Source: Ornithinibacillus xuwenensis (lineage in GTDB: Bacteria; Bacillota; Bacilli; Bacillales; Amphibacillaceae). From it: 64,000 nucleotides of DNA. Made by a program: the position numbers and the translations under genes. The stretch spans positions 642,674 through 706,673 of the forward strand of contig NZ_JBDIML010000002.1 in the NCBI RefSeq assembly GCF_039614845.1. Direction: 5' to 3'. Position 1 is the stretch's first letter. Every line of letters starts with the position of its first letter. The notes below the pieces were generated by a model. The model had not been told where the DNA came from. It did no database searches and saw only the letters and a list, made by a program, of their open reading frames with translations. This document shows, one piece after another, positions 51,449-60,164 of the stretch.

Positions 51449-53083
51449 ATGAAAAGGCTAAAATGGATTCTGATACTTTGTACAGCCTTTATGTTGACAA
51501 TTTTACCACAAAGTACCCCAACCAAATCACAAAATAACTTATTCAATATGTCTTATCTGTTTTTTGGATCCCCGAGTAGCTATATCAGTCAGGTGGATAA
51601 AACAAAGGGAAGCCTTGATGTGGTATCTCCAAACTATTTTGATATTACCCAGGAGGGGGACTTGGCCATTACGTGGACCCTACAATCCTCCTTTATCAAT
51701 GAAATGCATAAAAGAGGAATCCGAGTTGTCCCTTTTCTTGCAAATCACTGGAATGCAACAGCTGGAATAAATGGATTAAATAATCGAGATGCATTAGCGA
51801 GAAAAGTAGCAGATGCCATCCAAAAATATAATTTAGATGGGGTAAATGTAGATATTGAAGGTGTAGGTAGTACGTATCGAGATGCTCACACTGATTTTAT
51901 TAGACTGTTAAGGCAATATGTACCAAAGGATAAGGAAGTGTCGGTTGCCACTGCAGCTAATCCAAACGGTTGGAATACTGGGTGGCACGGTTTTTATGAT
52001 TATACTGCACTCGCCAAATATGCTGATTATCTCATGATTATGGCCTATGACGAAACATGGGAATCGCCCGATAGCCCAATTGGACCGGTATCCAGCATTC
52101 AATTCTTTGAACGATCGATTCAATATGCTATTAATCGAGGGGTTCCTAGAGACCGAATTGTAATTGGTTTACCATTTTACGGACGTATGTGGAAATTGGA
52201 CGGGCCAACATCGGCAGGCAAGAGCATTACTGGTAAAGGGGTATCCAGTACGAGAGTAGGGCCATTAGTGGACAAATACAATGGCAAAATTGAGTTTGAT
52301 GAAGTAACAAAATCGTCATTTGCAACCTTCTCTATACCAAGTGGCCAGTCTTCCTTTATTGGTAGCACAGAGTTAACAGCAGGAAACTATATCATTTGGT
52401 ATGAGAATGAACCGTCCATAAAGGCCAAGCTAAGAATGCCAAGTAAATATGGGCTTAAAGGAACAGGATCTTGGGCTTTGTATCATGAAACACCTGATAC
52501 ATGGGATTACTATTCACTATGGCTAAACAGCGTATTTTTTACAGATGTGGTTGCAAATCATTGGGCAGAAGCAAGTATTAATCGAGTTTCAGAGCTCGGC
52601 TGGATGGCGGGAACAACCAGTACTAACTTCTCACCAAAGAAAACCTTAACGCGTGCTGAAGGAGCTGTAATTATTGTTCGTGCTCTAGATAAGGATACGA
52701 TCATCCCTAAATCCCAGCAGTTTAAGGATGCGGTTGGTCACTGGGCACAAAAAGAAATTGAAATTGCAAGAGAGCTTGGGTATGTATCTGGGAAGTCTGC
52801 TACAACCTTTGATCCGAAGGCGCCACTTACAAGGGAACAATTAGCGGCCATTTTTCAGAATATCTTTCAATACAATATTACGAATTCAACGGTAAACCCA
52901 TTCCCAGACGTATCCAAAAACAAATGGTCTTTTAACTCGATATTAGCACTGTCCCAACAAGGCATTCTTAGTGGCTATCCCGATGGTACATTCCGCCCTA
53001 GCTCATCTTCAACTAGAGCAGACATGGCTGCTTTAATGGACCGTATGAAGAATGATTTTGAACAGATTCAATTACAACAATAA
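51449..53083 (+). CDS. SLH-anchored GH18 glycoside hydrolase
   Basis: This 544-aa secreted protein has a signal peptide (1-about 25), a GH18 barrel (about 32-345) with the catalytic motif LDGVNVDIEG (Glu137) and three SLH domains (about 355-540: FTDVVANHWAEASI, FKDAVGHWAQKEI and the third at FPDVSKNKWSFNSI). The barrel has the form of YaaH/SleL-type enzymes that cut peptidoglycan or chitin-like N-acetylglucosaminyl bonds. The SLH domains should bind the CsaB-pyruvylated polymer. AGGGAGG precedes the ATG. Confidence 0.92.
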   Translation: MKRLKWILILCTAFMLTILPQSTPTKSQNNLFNMSYLFFGSPSSYISQVDKTKGSLDVVSPNYFDITQEGDLAITWTLQSSFINEMHKRGIRVVPFLANHWNATAGINGLNNRDALARKVADAIQKYNLDGVNVDIEGVGSTYRDAHTDFIRLLRQYVPKDKEVSVATAANPNGWNTGWHGFYDYTALAKYADYLMIMAYDETWESPDSPIGPVSSIQFFERSIQYAINRGVPRDRIVIGLPFYGRMWKLDGPTSAGKSITGKGVSSTRVGPLVDKYNGKIEFDEVTKSSFATFSIPSGQSSFIGSTELTAGNYIIWYENEPSIKAKLRMPSKYGLKGTGSWALYHETPDTWDYYSLWLNSVFFTDVVANHWAEASINRVSELGWMAGTTSTNFSPKKTLTRAEGAVIIVRALDKDTIIPKSQQFKDAVGHWAQKEIEIARELGYVSGKSATTFDPKAPLTREQLAAIFQNIFQYNITNSTVNPFPDVSKNKWSFNSILALSQQGILSGYPDGTFRPSSSSTRADMAALMDRMKNDFEQIQLQQ

Positions 53084-53117
53084 TCATGCTCTCTATGAAA
53101 GAAAAGTGGTGGTTGTT

Positions 53118-54815
53118 ATGCGGAGTTTTTTCTTATTTATTGTCATATTGCTTTCTGCTTGTAGTAACGAGTCTCAGCAAGAGCCTGCTCGGGATAACTT
53201 CGATAATATCACCAAGCTGAATACAGCTGGAGAACAAATTCCGTTAGACAATACAGAAGCGGTTGAACATCGTAAGGTTATGATTCTGGCTAAAAGCGGT
53301 TTTCGACCAGCTACGATCATGCTTGAATATGGTGGTGAGGTTGAACAATCCTATGAAGAAATGAATATGGTTGCAGGTCTAATACCAGTTGACCAGCTGG
53401 AGAATTTGAAGCAGGATGCTAGAATTATGCATCTTGAGATTGATAAGCCTGTCGAATTGAAGCCAGCTCAAGTATTGGATTGGGGCGGTGTGCGTTTACA
53501 AGTCCCCAATTCACTCGCGAGTAATTTTACCGGTTCTGGTGTCAAGATTGCTGTAATCGATACAGGAATAGCCATACATGAGGATTTGAAAATTGTAAAT
53601 GGTATTTCCTTGGTGGACTATACGACGAGCTTTCATGATGACAATGGTCATGGAACCCATGTCGCTGGAATTATTGGAGCAAAGAATAATGCAATTGGGG
53701 TTGTTGGTGTAGCACCTGACAGCGAGCTATATGCAGTAAAAGTATTGGATCAAGATGGGACAGGCTATTTGTCAGATGTAATTGCTGGAATTGACTGGTC
53801 TATTCAGAATGGCATGGATATCATTAACCTAAGCTTAGGGAGTAATCAAGCATCACCTTTATTAGAAACGATGATAAACAAGGCAGTAAGCCAAAATATG
53901 GTGATCGTATCTGCTACAGGCAATGAAGGAACAGCAGCAGGTGATGTTGATACGGTAAGCTATCCAGCACGGTATACAAATGTAATTGGTGTTGGAGCGG
54001 TGGATAAAACGAATAAACGAGCTTCTTTTTCCTCTACTGGAAGTGCTGTGGAATTTGTGGCACCAGGTGTCAGTATCCTAAGCTCTTATGTAGGGAATTC
54101 TTACGCCAGAATGGATGGCACTAGTTCGGCTACACCATATGTTACAGGTGTCATTGCGCTTTTGAAGCAAATTAATCCGACTATTACATTACAAGCGATT
54201 CGGACAGAATTACGAAATGAAAGTATAGACCTTGGTTCGGTAGGAAGAGATTCCTGGTATGGTTTTGGTTTGGTACAAGCACCGTATTATTTTAAAGATA
54301 TTTATGGACACTGGGCTCGAAACGACATTTTAACTGTCTATGAAAAGCAATGGATGGTGGGATTACCAGATCAATATTTCTACCCTAGTAGAGCGTTAAC
54401 TAGGGCAGAGGGAGCAGCAATCATCTCACGAATCTTGGGGCTTCAGCAGGCCACAAGTGGAGAAATGCCTTTTACCGATGTATCGATAAAGCATTGGGCC
54501 TATCAAGACATAAGAACTGTGTACCAAGATGGATTAATGGTAGGGATAACACCGAATCAATTTCAACCGGGGAAATATTTAACAAGGGAACAAATGGTGG
54601 TCATGCTATCCAGAATATTTTCCAATCAACAAACAACTAGAATTCCATTTACGGATGTCGCATTGTCACGCTGGTCATATCAAGCAATTGCTTCGATGTA
54701 TGGTATGGGAATTATTAGTGGCGTGACACCAACCTCGTTCGCACCGGCAAAGTCGGTGACAAGAGCCGAAATGGCGGCTATGTTAAACCGTATTTCTCCT
54801 CATCTAGGTGAATAG
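53118..54815 (+). CDS. Subtilisin-like protease with lipobox and three SLH domains
   Basis: This protein of about 565 aa has a lipoprotein signal (FIVILLSAC, Cys at about 15) and an I9-like propeptide (about 48-118). An S8 domain follows with Asp148 (VIDTGIA), His178 (NGHGTHVAG) and Ser336 (MDGTSSATP). Three SLH domains (about 395-560) complete it. Lipid and SLH anchors on one protein are unusual and would fix the enzyme between membrane and S-layer. I chose ATG 53118 with GGTGG upstream; an in-frame ATG at 53052 would overlap the previous gene and lose the signal. It ends the three-gene surface series. Confidence 0.9.
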   Translation: MRSFFLFIVILLSACSNESQQEPARDNFDNITKLNTAGEQIPLDNTEAVEHRKVMILAKSGFRPATIMLEYGGEVEQSYEEMNMVAGLIPVDQLENLKQDARIMHLEIDKPVELKPAQVLDWGGVRLQVPNSLASNFTGSGVKIAVIDTGIAIHEDLKIVNGISLVDYTTSFHDDNGHGTHVAGIIGAKNNAIGVVGVAPDSELYAVKVLDQDGTGYLSDVIAGIDWSIQNGMDIINLSLGSNQASPLLETMINKAVSQNMVIVSATGNEGTAAGDVDTVSYPARYTNVIGVGAVDKTNKRASFSSTGSAVEFVAPGVSILSSYVGNSYARMDGTSSATPYVTGVIALLKQINPTITLQAIRTELRNESIDLGSVGRDSWYGFGLVQAPYYFKDIYGHWARNDILTVYEKQWMVGLPDQYFYPSRALTRAEGAAIISRILGLQQATSGEMPFTDVSIKHWAYQDIRTVYQDGLMVGITPNQFQPGKYLTREQMVVMLSRIFSNQQTTRIPFTDVALSRWSYQAIASMYGMGIISGVTPTSFAPAKSVTRAEMAAMLNRISPHLGE

Positions 54816-54823
54816 ATGAGGAG
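54796..54823 (+). terminator. Hairpin at the end of the SLH-protease gene
   Basis: The 10-bp stem CTCCTCATCT/AGATGAGGAG overlaps the stop codon. It has no clear T-run, so it may stabilise the transcript end rather than stop transcription. Confidence 0.5.
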
Positions 54824-54942
54824 AGTGTTATTAATTTCATGTAGAAAGTATGGCTTAAAACCTTTATAATATATAGTTAGATATACAAAATAGGAAAAGT
54901 ATGGACCGAATGAGGTCCTACTTCATAAAGAAGGTATTCATT

Positions 54943-55995
54943 ATGATAAAAATTGCTTTGTTAGCACTGATAACCATGATTATCTCTCTGATCATGACAC
55001 CATTGCTAATTAAGTTAAATAAGAGACTAAATATAACTGATAAACCCGATCAACGAAAAGTACATAAGGAGCCCATTCCGACTATGGGCGGCTTGGCAAT
55101 CTTCATAAGTTTTTTAGCGGGGCTACTAATATTAAACCCAACTAGTGACTATCATTTAGCAATTATTATGGGGGCATTCATCATCATTGTGCTAGGGATA
55201 ATGGATGATATGTACAATCTTTCTCCTCGAATAAAGTTTATGGCACAAATAGCAGTTGCTGTGATGGTTGTGTTTTGGGGTGGATTACAAGTTGAGTTTA
55301 TTAATCTACCCTTCGGTGGACAAGTAGAATTTGGGGTCTTGAGTTCGTTAATCACGATATTCTGGATTGTTGGTGTGACCAACGCGATAAACTTAATTGA
55401 TGGTTTAGACGGTCTTGCTGCGGGGATATCATCAATTGCTCTGGGTACGATTGCTGTGATGGCAATTATTATGGGTGAAGTGTATGTTGGTACAATGGCA
55501 TTGATATTACTCTTTAGCACCCTTGGATTTTTACGATACAATTTCTATCCTGCAAAGATTTTCATGGGTGACACCGGAGCACTATTCCTAGGATATATGA
55601 TTGCTGTATTATCCTTACTTGGATTTAAAAACATTACGTTTATTTCCATCATCATTCCGATATTTATTTTAGGTGTTCCGATATCGGATACATTAATTGC
55701 GATGGTTAGAAGATACATTAATAAACAGCCAATATCTAGTCCAGATAGCTCACATATGCATCATCGCTTAATCAGCGTTGGATTTACACATAAACAAACG
55801 GTATTATTTATGTATGCATTAAGCTCGATGTTTAGCTTGGCAGCGATCTTATTTTCCATGACTACGGTTTGGGGCTCTGTTCTAATTACGGTAACCATTC
55901 TATTAACGCTTCAAGTCTTAATCGAAAATCTCGGGTTAATTCGAACGAATTTTAAACCATTAACAAACTTCATAAAAGGTTTTCGACATAAATAA
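54943..55995 (+). CDS. TagO-like undecaprenyl-phosphate sugar-1-phosphate transferase (copy 3)
   Basis: This polytopic enzyme of about 350 aa has DKPDQRKVHKEPIPTMGG, GIMDDMYN, NAINLIDGLDGLAAG, FYPAKIFMGDTGA and HMHHRL, the usual histidine motif. It should start lipid-linked polymer synthesis with GlcNAc-1-phosphate. ATG 54943 gives the normal N-terminus, but ATG 54901 also has an AGGA nearby, so the start is not sure. A GGACC/GGTCC hairpin lies between the two. Its neighbours, LCP ligase and TagA, suggest a role in teichoic acid. Confidence 0.87.
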   Translation: MIKIALLALITMIISLIMTPLLIKLNKRLNITDKPDQRKVHKEPIPTMGGLAIFISFLAGLLILNPTSDYHLAIIMGAFIIIVLGIMDDMYNLSPRIKFMAQIAVAVMVVFWGGLQVEFINLPFGGQVEFGVLSSLITIFWIVGVTNAINLIDGLDGLAAGISSIALGTIAVMAIIMGEVYVGTMALILLFSTLGFLRYNFYPAKIFMGDTGALFLGYMIAVLSLLGFKNITFISIIIPIFILGVPISDTLIAMVRRYINKQPISSPDSSHMHHRLISVGFTHKQTVLFMYALSSMFSLAAILFSMTTVWGSVLITVTILLTLQVLIENLGLIRTNFKPLTNFIKGFRHK

Positions 55996-56031
55996 GAAAG
56001 CAGCTGTTTTGTAACAGCTGCTTTCTTTTAT
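55994..56031. terminator. Bidirectional terminator
   Basis: The 15-bp stem AAGAAAGCAGCTGTT/AACAGCTGCTTTCTT lies between convergent stops, with T-rich flanks on both strands. Confidence 0.9.
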
Positions 56032-56037
56032 ATTAGA

Positions 56038-57069
56038 TTATTCTTGGCCTTCTGTGGAACCAGTCATATTAATGACAGTACTTGTGTTAAGATCTAGGTG
56101 ATCTTGTAGGATTTGCTTTGTTTCAGCAAGTGAAGCATCATCTAATTTCCAATAATATGTTTTACCTGGTTGATAATCATAGCCTTCTAACGTAAGGGCT
56201 TCAATATCAAGATTTGATCCGCTTGTTCCATAGCTAATGAAGCTTTTCATCTCTTTGAAAGTCATATTAGTTGTCATGTTACTACCAACAGCTTCAATAA
56301 TATCATCGATTTTTAGAATTGATTTAACAGACACAGATTTTTTCACAATTGCTTTAATGATATCTTGTTGTCTTTTTCCACGTTCAATATCATTGTCTAG
56401 CTTTCTTGTACGAGCAAGTGCTAGTGCTTCTTCACCGTTAAGCTCCTGCTCACCTGGAAGTAGGTGAATAGCTCCTGCATTATCCTTCGAGTCTTGTTCG
56501 TAAAATTCGTATGGAACATCGACAGTAATACCATTTACAGCATCTACTACATCAATAAATGCTTCAAAGTTCACTTTAACATAGTAATCTATTGGGATTT
56601 CTAATAGATTTTCTACAGTGTCAATTGTTGCCTCTGGACCGCCATATGCGTGTGCATGGTTAATTTTATCCTCATAACCGACCTCAGGAATGTACGTAAG
56701 TGTATCACGAGGAATACTTACTAGTTTTACACTTTTATCCTTTTGATTTAAGGTAGCGACCATTAAAGTATCCGTACGAGAGTTATTTGCGTTTGCGCGG
56801 ATGTCACTTGCGTCTACCCCCATAATTAGTACCGATACATTGTCATCACTAGGGTTAACACTTGCTTCCCGAAGATCTGACTTTTCTTTTCCGTCCTCGA
56901 CATACGAATTTGAGAACACGGTATCTGCTTTAAAATATAGGTAACCTGCATAAGATAACGCGGCTACTAAAAAGATAAGGGGTATAAAGATAAAATATAC
57001 GCGTTTCCGAAGTTTCCTTTTTCGTTTTCGTTTCACCATACGTGTTTGTGGTGTGTGATTAGTTGTCAT
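56038..57069 (-). CDS. tagU: LCP family wall polymer ligase (TagU-like), copy 1
   Basis: This protein of about 343 aa has a very basic cytosolic tail (KRKRKRKLRKR), one membrane helix (about 24-43) and an extracellular LytR-CpsA-Psr domain. Typical elements are VLIMGVD, NSRTDTLMVATLN, SIPRDTLTYIP, INHAHAYGG and ALARTRKLDNDIERGKRQQ, with the Arg residues that hold the pyrophosphate. LCP enzymes move the polymer from its lipid carrier to peptidoglycan. ATG 57069 has GAGGAG 8 nt upstream. A paralogue lies at 58117. Confidence 0.92.
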   Translation of the reverse strand: MTTNHTPQTRMVKRKRKRKLRKRVYFIFIPLIFLVAALSYAGYLYFKADTVFSNSYVEDGKEKSDLREASVNPSDDNVSVLIMGVDASDIRANANNSRTDTLMVATLNQKDKSVKLVSIPRDTLTYIPEVGYEDKINHAHAYGGPEATIDTVENLLEIPIDYYVKVNFEAFIDVVDAVNGITVDVPYEFYEQDSKDNAGAIHLLPGEQELNGEEALALARTRKLDNDIERGKRQQDIIKAIVKKSVSVKSILKIDDIIEAVGSNMTTNMTFKEMKSFISYGTSGSNLDIEALTLEGYDYQPGKTYYWKLDDASLAETKQILQDHLDLNTSTVINMTGSTEGQE

Positions 57070-57342
57070 AAAATATCTCCTCTTATACTTTCTATCGTCT
57101 TTACGTATAGAACGCATCAAATATATACAAAATTTACATTCAAGTGTTATGATTACTTTGATATTTATATTACATGTGATATAGGCATAAAAAAGCCTAC
57201 CCTATATTTTACTATGAATCAGCTCATTCGTAAATTATATTTTTATTACAATTATACTAAAAAAATACATAAAGATGCGTCTCCATAATTTGACGAAAAA
57301 AGTGGACTAAAAGTTTCATTTTAATGGAAAGGATTTTTTCTA

Positions 57343-58074
57343 ATGAATTCAAAAAACGTTGTAACCATTATGGATATTGGCTTTGTGAACAAAACAAAAG
57401 AAGAATTTTTACGAGACTGTGTGAAGCCTCGTCTAGAAAATGAAGAAAAATGCTTTATCGTCACGGCAAATCCAGAGATTGTGATGAAGGCACGAGAGGA
57501 CCAAGCCTATAAAGAGGTGATTCAAGAGGCGGACTATGTAATACCAGATGGGATCGGAATTGTAAAGGCAGCTGGGTGGATGAAGCAGCCACTGAAGGAA
57601 AGAATTGCTGGCTTTGATTTAGTAGTAGACTTATTGCAATATGCTAATGAAAGAGGGCTTAGCTGTTATTTTCTTGGTGCACAAGCACATGTGAATGAAA
57701 AAGCGGTTGCCGCAGTAAGAAAAGAATATCCTAATGTAACAATTGCGGGGAACCATCATGGCTTTTTTGACTTGGATGATCTATCTATTGTCGAAGCAGT
57801 TAAGGAGTCGAATGCAGATATCGTATTAGTTGCACTAGGTCTTCCTAGACAGGAGCTATGGATTAATCAGCATTACCATCATTTTCATAAAGGTGTGTTT
57901 ATCGGTGTCGGTGGAACGCTTGATGGACTAGCAGGCGATGTCCCCCGTGCTCCCAAAATATGGATCAAACTGAACCTTGAATGGTTATATCGCATAATAA
58001 AACAACCAAGCCGCATTAAACGTATCGGAAAAGTCTTTGAGTTTATGCTACGAGTATTAGTTAAGAAAAGCTAG
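57343..58074 (+). CDS. tagA: TagA-like N-acetylmannosaminyltransferase (WecG/TagA/CpsF family)
   Basis: This 243-aa enzyme has the family pattern TANPEIVMKAREDQAYKE, YVIPDGIGIVKAAG, the catalytic Asp in this PDG, LGAQAHVNEKAV and ALGLPRQELWI. TagA adds ManNAc to the GlcNAc-lipid made by TagO, completing the linkage unit that TagB then primes. It lies between the two LCP genes, which point the other way. GGAAAGGA precedes the ATG. Only one copy is present, against three TagO and two TagB copies. Confidence 0.93.
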   Translation: MNSKNVVTIMDIGFVNKTKEEFLRDCVKPRLENEEKCFIVTANPEIVMKAREDQAYKEVIQEADYVIPDGIGIVKAAGWMKQPLKERIAGFDLVVDLLQYANERGLSCYFLGAQAHVNEKAVAAVRKEYPNVTIAGNHHGFFDLDDLSIVEAVKESNADIVLVALGLPRQELWINQHYHHFHKGVFIGVGGTLDGLAGDVPRAPKIWIKLNLEWLYRIIKQPSRIKRIGKVFEFMLRVLVKKS

Positions 58075-58095
58075 CCTGATAGGCTAGCTTTTTGT
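58068..58095 (+). terminator. Intrinsic terminator of tagA
   Basis: The stem AAGCTAGCCT/AGGCTAGCTT is followed by TTTT. It overlaps the stop codon. Confidence 0.88.
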
Positions 58096-58116
58096 TCTAC
58101 TTGTTATTCGCAACAG

Positions 58117-59151
58117 TTATTGCATTAGGTAAATGCCATATTCATTGGTAAGCTCACTTGTGAACTGATAGTTTGTTGGAATGTCAAGGTGTTCTCTTAG
58201 CTTCTGTGATACTTGTTCCTTACTTTCTTCATCTACTTGAAAATACCATCCACCATCATCCATATAACCTCCATCACCTTCAAGCTCGATGCTTTGAATC
58301 GATACATTTTCATCTGTCACGTAGGATAGAAAGCCCTTCATCTTATCAAAGGTTAAATTAGTGCTCATATTTGGTCCAATTGCATCTAATACGGCACCTA
58401 ATTTAAATACAGATGCTACTGAAGTTGATTTGTTAAAGATTGCTTTTAGAATCGCTTGTTGTCGTTTACCACGTTCAAAATCATTATCATATTTTCTAGT
58501 TCGAGCAAGTGCTAATGCTTCTTCGCCAGTTATTAATTGTTCACCAGGTAGTAAATGAATCGCATCCTCATTATCATGGGAATCCATTTCATAGAGTTCA
58601 TATGGTACATCAAACTGAATGCCATCCAATGCATCTACCACCTCAACGAATGCATCAAAATTTAACCGAACATAATAGTCTACTGGAACATTGAGGAATT
58701 TCTCTACTGTTTCAATTGATCCTTTAGCACCGCCATAAAAATGGGCATGTGTAATTTTAGAGAAACCATCAATAACGGGTATATAGGTATAGGTATCTCT
58801 AGGAATACTTAATAGCTTTACCGTATTTTTCTCAACATTGAATGTCGCATATAACAACGCATCAGAACGACTTTGCTCCCCAAATCCTCTTTCTTCTCCA
58901 GTGTCCACACCAATAAAGAGAACCGATACATTATCACTGACTGGACTAACAGGATCAGGTCGGAGGGATGAGGTATCTTCTTCTCGGTCAATTTCCTGAT
59001 AGGAACCATCCACCATATCCTCTGTTTTATCTAATAAATAAAGTGCGTAGCCAACCCCAATACCAATACAAAATAGAAATACGAAGCTCCCAATAATAAC
59101 TACTTTTTGTAGTCGGCTCTTCGTAGTCCAAAAATTCCTGATAAAATTCAT
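58117..59151 (-). CDS. LCP family wall polymer ligase (TagU-like), copy 2
   Basis: This 344-aa protein has one N-terminal helix (about 17-38) and an extracellular LCP domain with VLFIGVDTG, QSRSDALLYATFN, SIPRDTYTYIP, ITHAHFYGGAKGS and ALARTRKYDNDFERGKRQQ. The key Arg and Asp residues are present. It should attach a wall polymer to peptidoglycan, perhaps a different polymer from that handled by copy 1. GAGGAG lies 8 nt upstream of the ATG. Confidence 0.92.
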   Translation of the reverse strand: MNFIRNFWTTKSRLQKVVIIGSFVFLFCIGIGVGYALYLLDKTEDMVDGSYQEIDREEDTSSLRPDPVSPVSDNVSVLFIGVDTGEERGFGEQSRSDALLYATFNVEKNTVKLLSIPRDTYTYIPVIDGFSKITHAHFYGGAKGSIETVEKFLNVPVDYYVRLNFDAFVEVVDALDGIQFDVPYELYEMDSHDNEDAIHLLPGEQLITGEEALALARTRKYDNDFERGKRQQAILKAIFNKSTSVASVFKLGAVLDAIGPNMSTNLTFDKMKGFLSYVTDENVSIQSIELEGDGGYMDDGGWYFQVDEESKEQVSQKLREHLDIPTNYQFTSELTNEYGIYLMQ

Positions 59152-59407
59152 CTAAAAACTCCTCTATTCCTGCTATCTTTCTAAAACATCGTATTATTGG
59201 TTATTTCCGATAATTGCCGTAGCTATTCAATCTACACAATCTTTTCCAAGTTGGAAATGATAAGTAGGACTTTATACATACTTCTTAAAATAGCATAATT
59301 TTACCAATAATGAAATGAGGAGCTCTTTGAAATTTAAACAATTTTGTTCAACTTTGCCTCCTTTTGTCTCCTTTTATCGATTATACAGGTGAAAGGAGGT
59401 GCTAAGC

Positions 59408-59632
59408 ATGGCAGTATCAGATATGACCGATTCTCAGCTGCGTCTTGTTTTTCACGATGGTGATGATGCCATAACAGGTGAACCAATTTATAAGTACAAA
59501 AGCTTTAACAATGTGAAAACAGATGCTACAGCAGATCAATTGTATGCAATCGCAAATGCAATTTCAGGATTGCAACAGCGCTCACTATTTAATATTGAGC
59601 GTAAAGACAGCTCTGACATTCGTCAGGCGTAA
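59408..59632 (+). CDS. DUF1659 family protein
   Basis: This 74-aa protein (SQLRLVFHDGDD, YKYKSFNNVKTDATADQLYAIANAISGLQ) fits DUF1659, small Bacillales proteins of unknown function. AAAGGAGGT lies 8 nt upstream of ATG 59408. It is the first gene of a DUF1659-DUF2922-YvrJ series, a known arrangement in Bacillales. Confidence 0.88.
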   Translation: MAVSDMTDSQLRLVFHDGDDAITGEPIYKYKSFNNVKTDATADQLYAIANAISGLQQRSLFNIERKDSSDIRQA

Positions 59633-59669
59633 TGAAGTACTACATGAACTTTAGAAGGGAGGTTAAGGT

Positions 59670-59885
59670 ATGAAAAAGCTTGAATTGAAGTTCGAGAATG
59701 AAGATGGAAAGGTTGTAACGTATTCCGTGGACAATCCGATTGAACCAGTGGACCCAGCTACTGTAGGATCTGCAATGGATGAGATTCTTACGCAAAATGC
59801 TTTCACGACAAGTGGCGGTAATTTAGTAGCTAAGAAAAGTGCACGAGTTGTTGAACGTATTGTTCAGGATATCGAGTTAGCTTAA
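59670..59885 (+). CDS. DUF2922 family protein
   Basis: This 71-aa protein (KKLELKFENEDGKVVTYSVD, PVDPATVGSAMDEILTQNAF) fits DUF2922, of unknown function. It follows the DUF1659 gene by 37 nt with GGGAGGT upstream. A terminator-like hairpin separates it from yvrJ. Confidence 0.88.
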   Translation: MKKLELKFENEDGKVVTYSVDNPIEPVDPATVGSAMDEILTQNAFTTSGGNLVAKKSARVVERIVQDIELA

Positions 59886-59892
59886 CGATAGC

Positions 59893-59925
59893 ATAGGCCA
59901 GCATTGATTGCTGGTCTATTTTTCT
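59893..59925 (+). terminator. Terminator between the DUF2922 and YvrJ genes
   Basis: The 11-bp stem ATAGGCCAGCA/TGCTGGTCTAT (one G-U pair) is followed by TTTTTCT. It would lower expression of yvrJ relative to the first two genes. Confidence 0.75.
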
Positions 59926-59941
59926 AAATGGAGGTGACATT

Positions 59942-60076
59942 GTGGAGAACTGGGTATCGCTCGTGACAGAGGTTGGTTTTCCAATCGCGGTGACATTCTA
60001 TTTATTGCACCGCATAGAAGGAAAACTCAATACTCTGATAGAGTCGATTCATGCATTGCCAGATAGGATGAAGTAG
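59942..60076 (+). CDS. YvrJ family small membrane protein (second copy)
   Basis: This 44-aa protein starts with GTG at 59942 and reads MENWVSLVTEVGFPIAVTFY then LLHRIEGKLNTLIESIH. It has the same GFPIxxxxYLLHRxExK pattern as the YvrJ protein of the SigO-like operon. GGAGGTGAC lies just upstream. It ends the DUF1659-DUF2922-YvrJ series. One membrane helix is predicted and its role is unknown. Confidence 0.88.
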   Translation: MENWVSLVTEVGFPIAVTFYLLHRIEGKLNTLIESIHALPDRMK

Positions 60077-60077
60077 G

Positions 60078-60122
60078 AAAAGAGCGGCAGTTATTCATTG
60101 GTGAATAACTGCCGCTCTTTTT
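60078..60122 (+). terminator. Strong intrinsic terminator
   Basis: A stem of about 20 bp (AAAAGAGCGGCAGTTATTCA with its complement) is followed by a T-run right after yvrJ. Confidence 0.93.
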
Positions 60123-60164
60123 GAGGATGTTGTGGATGTGATAGTAGAGGAGGTGGGTCAGGTT

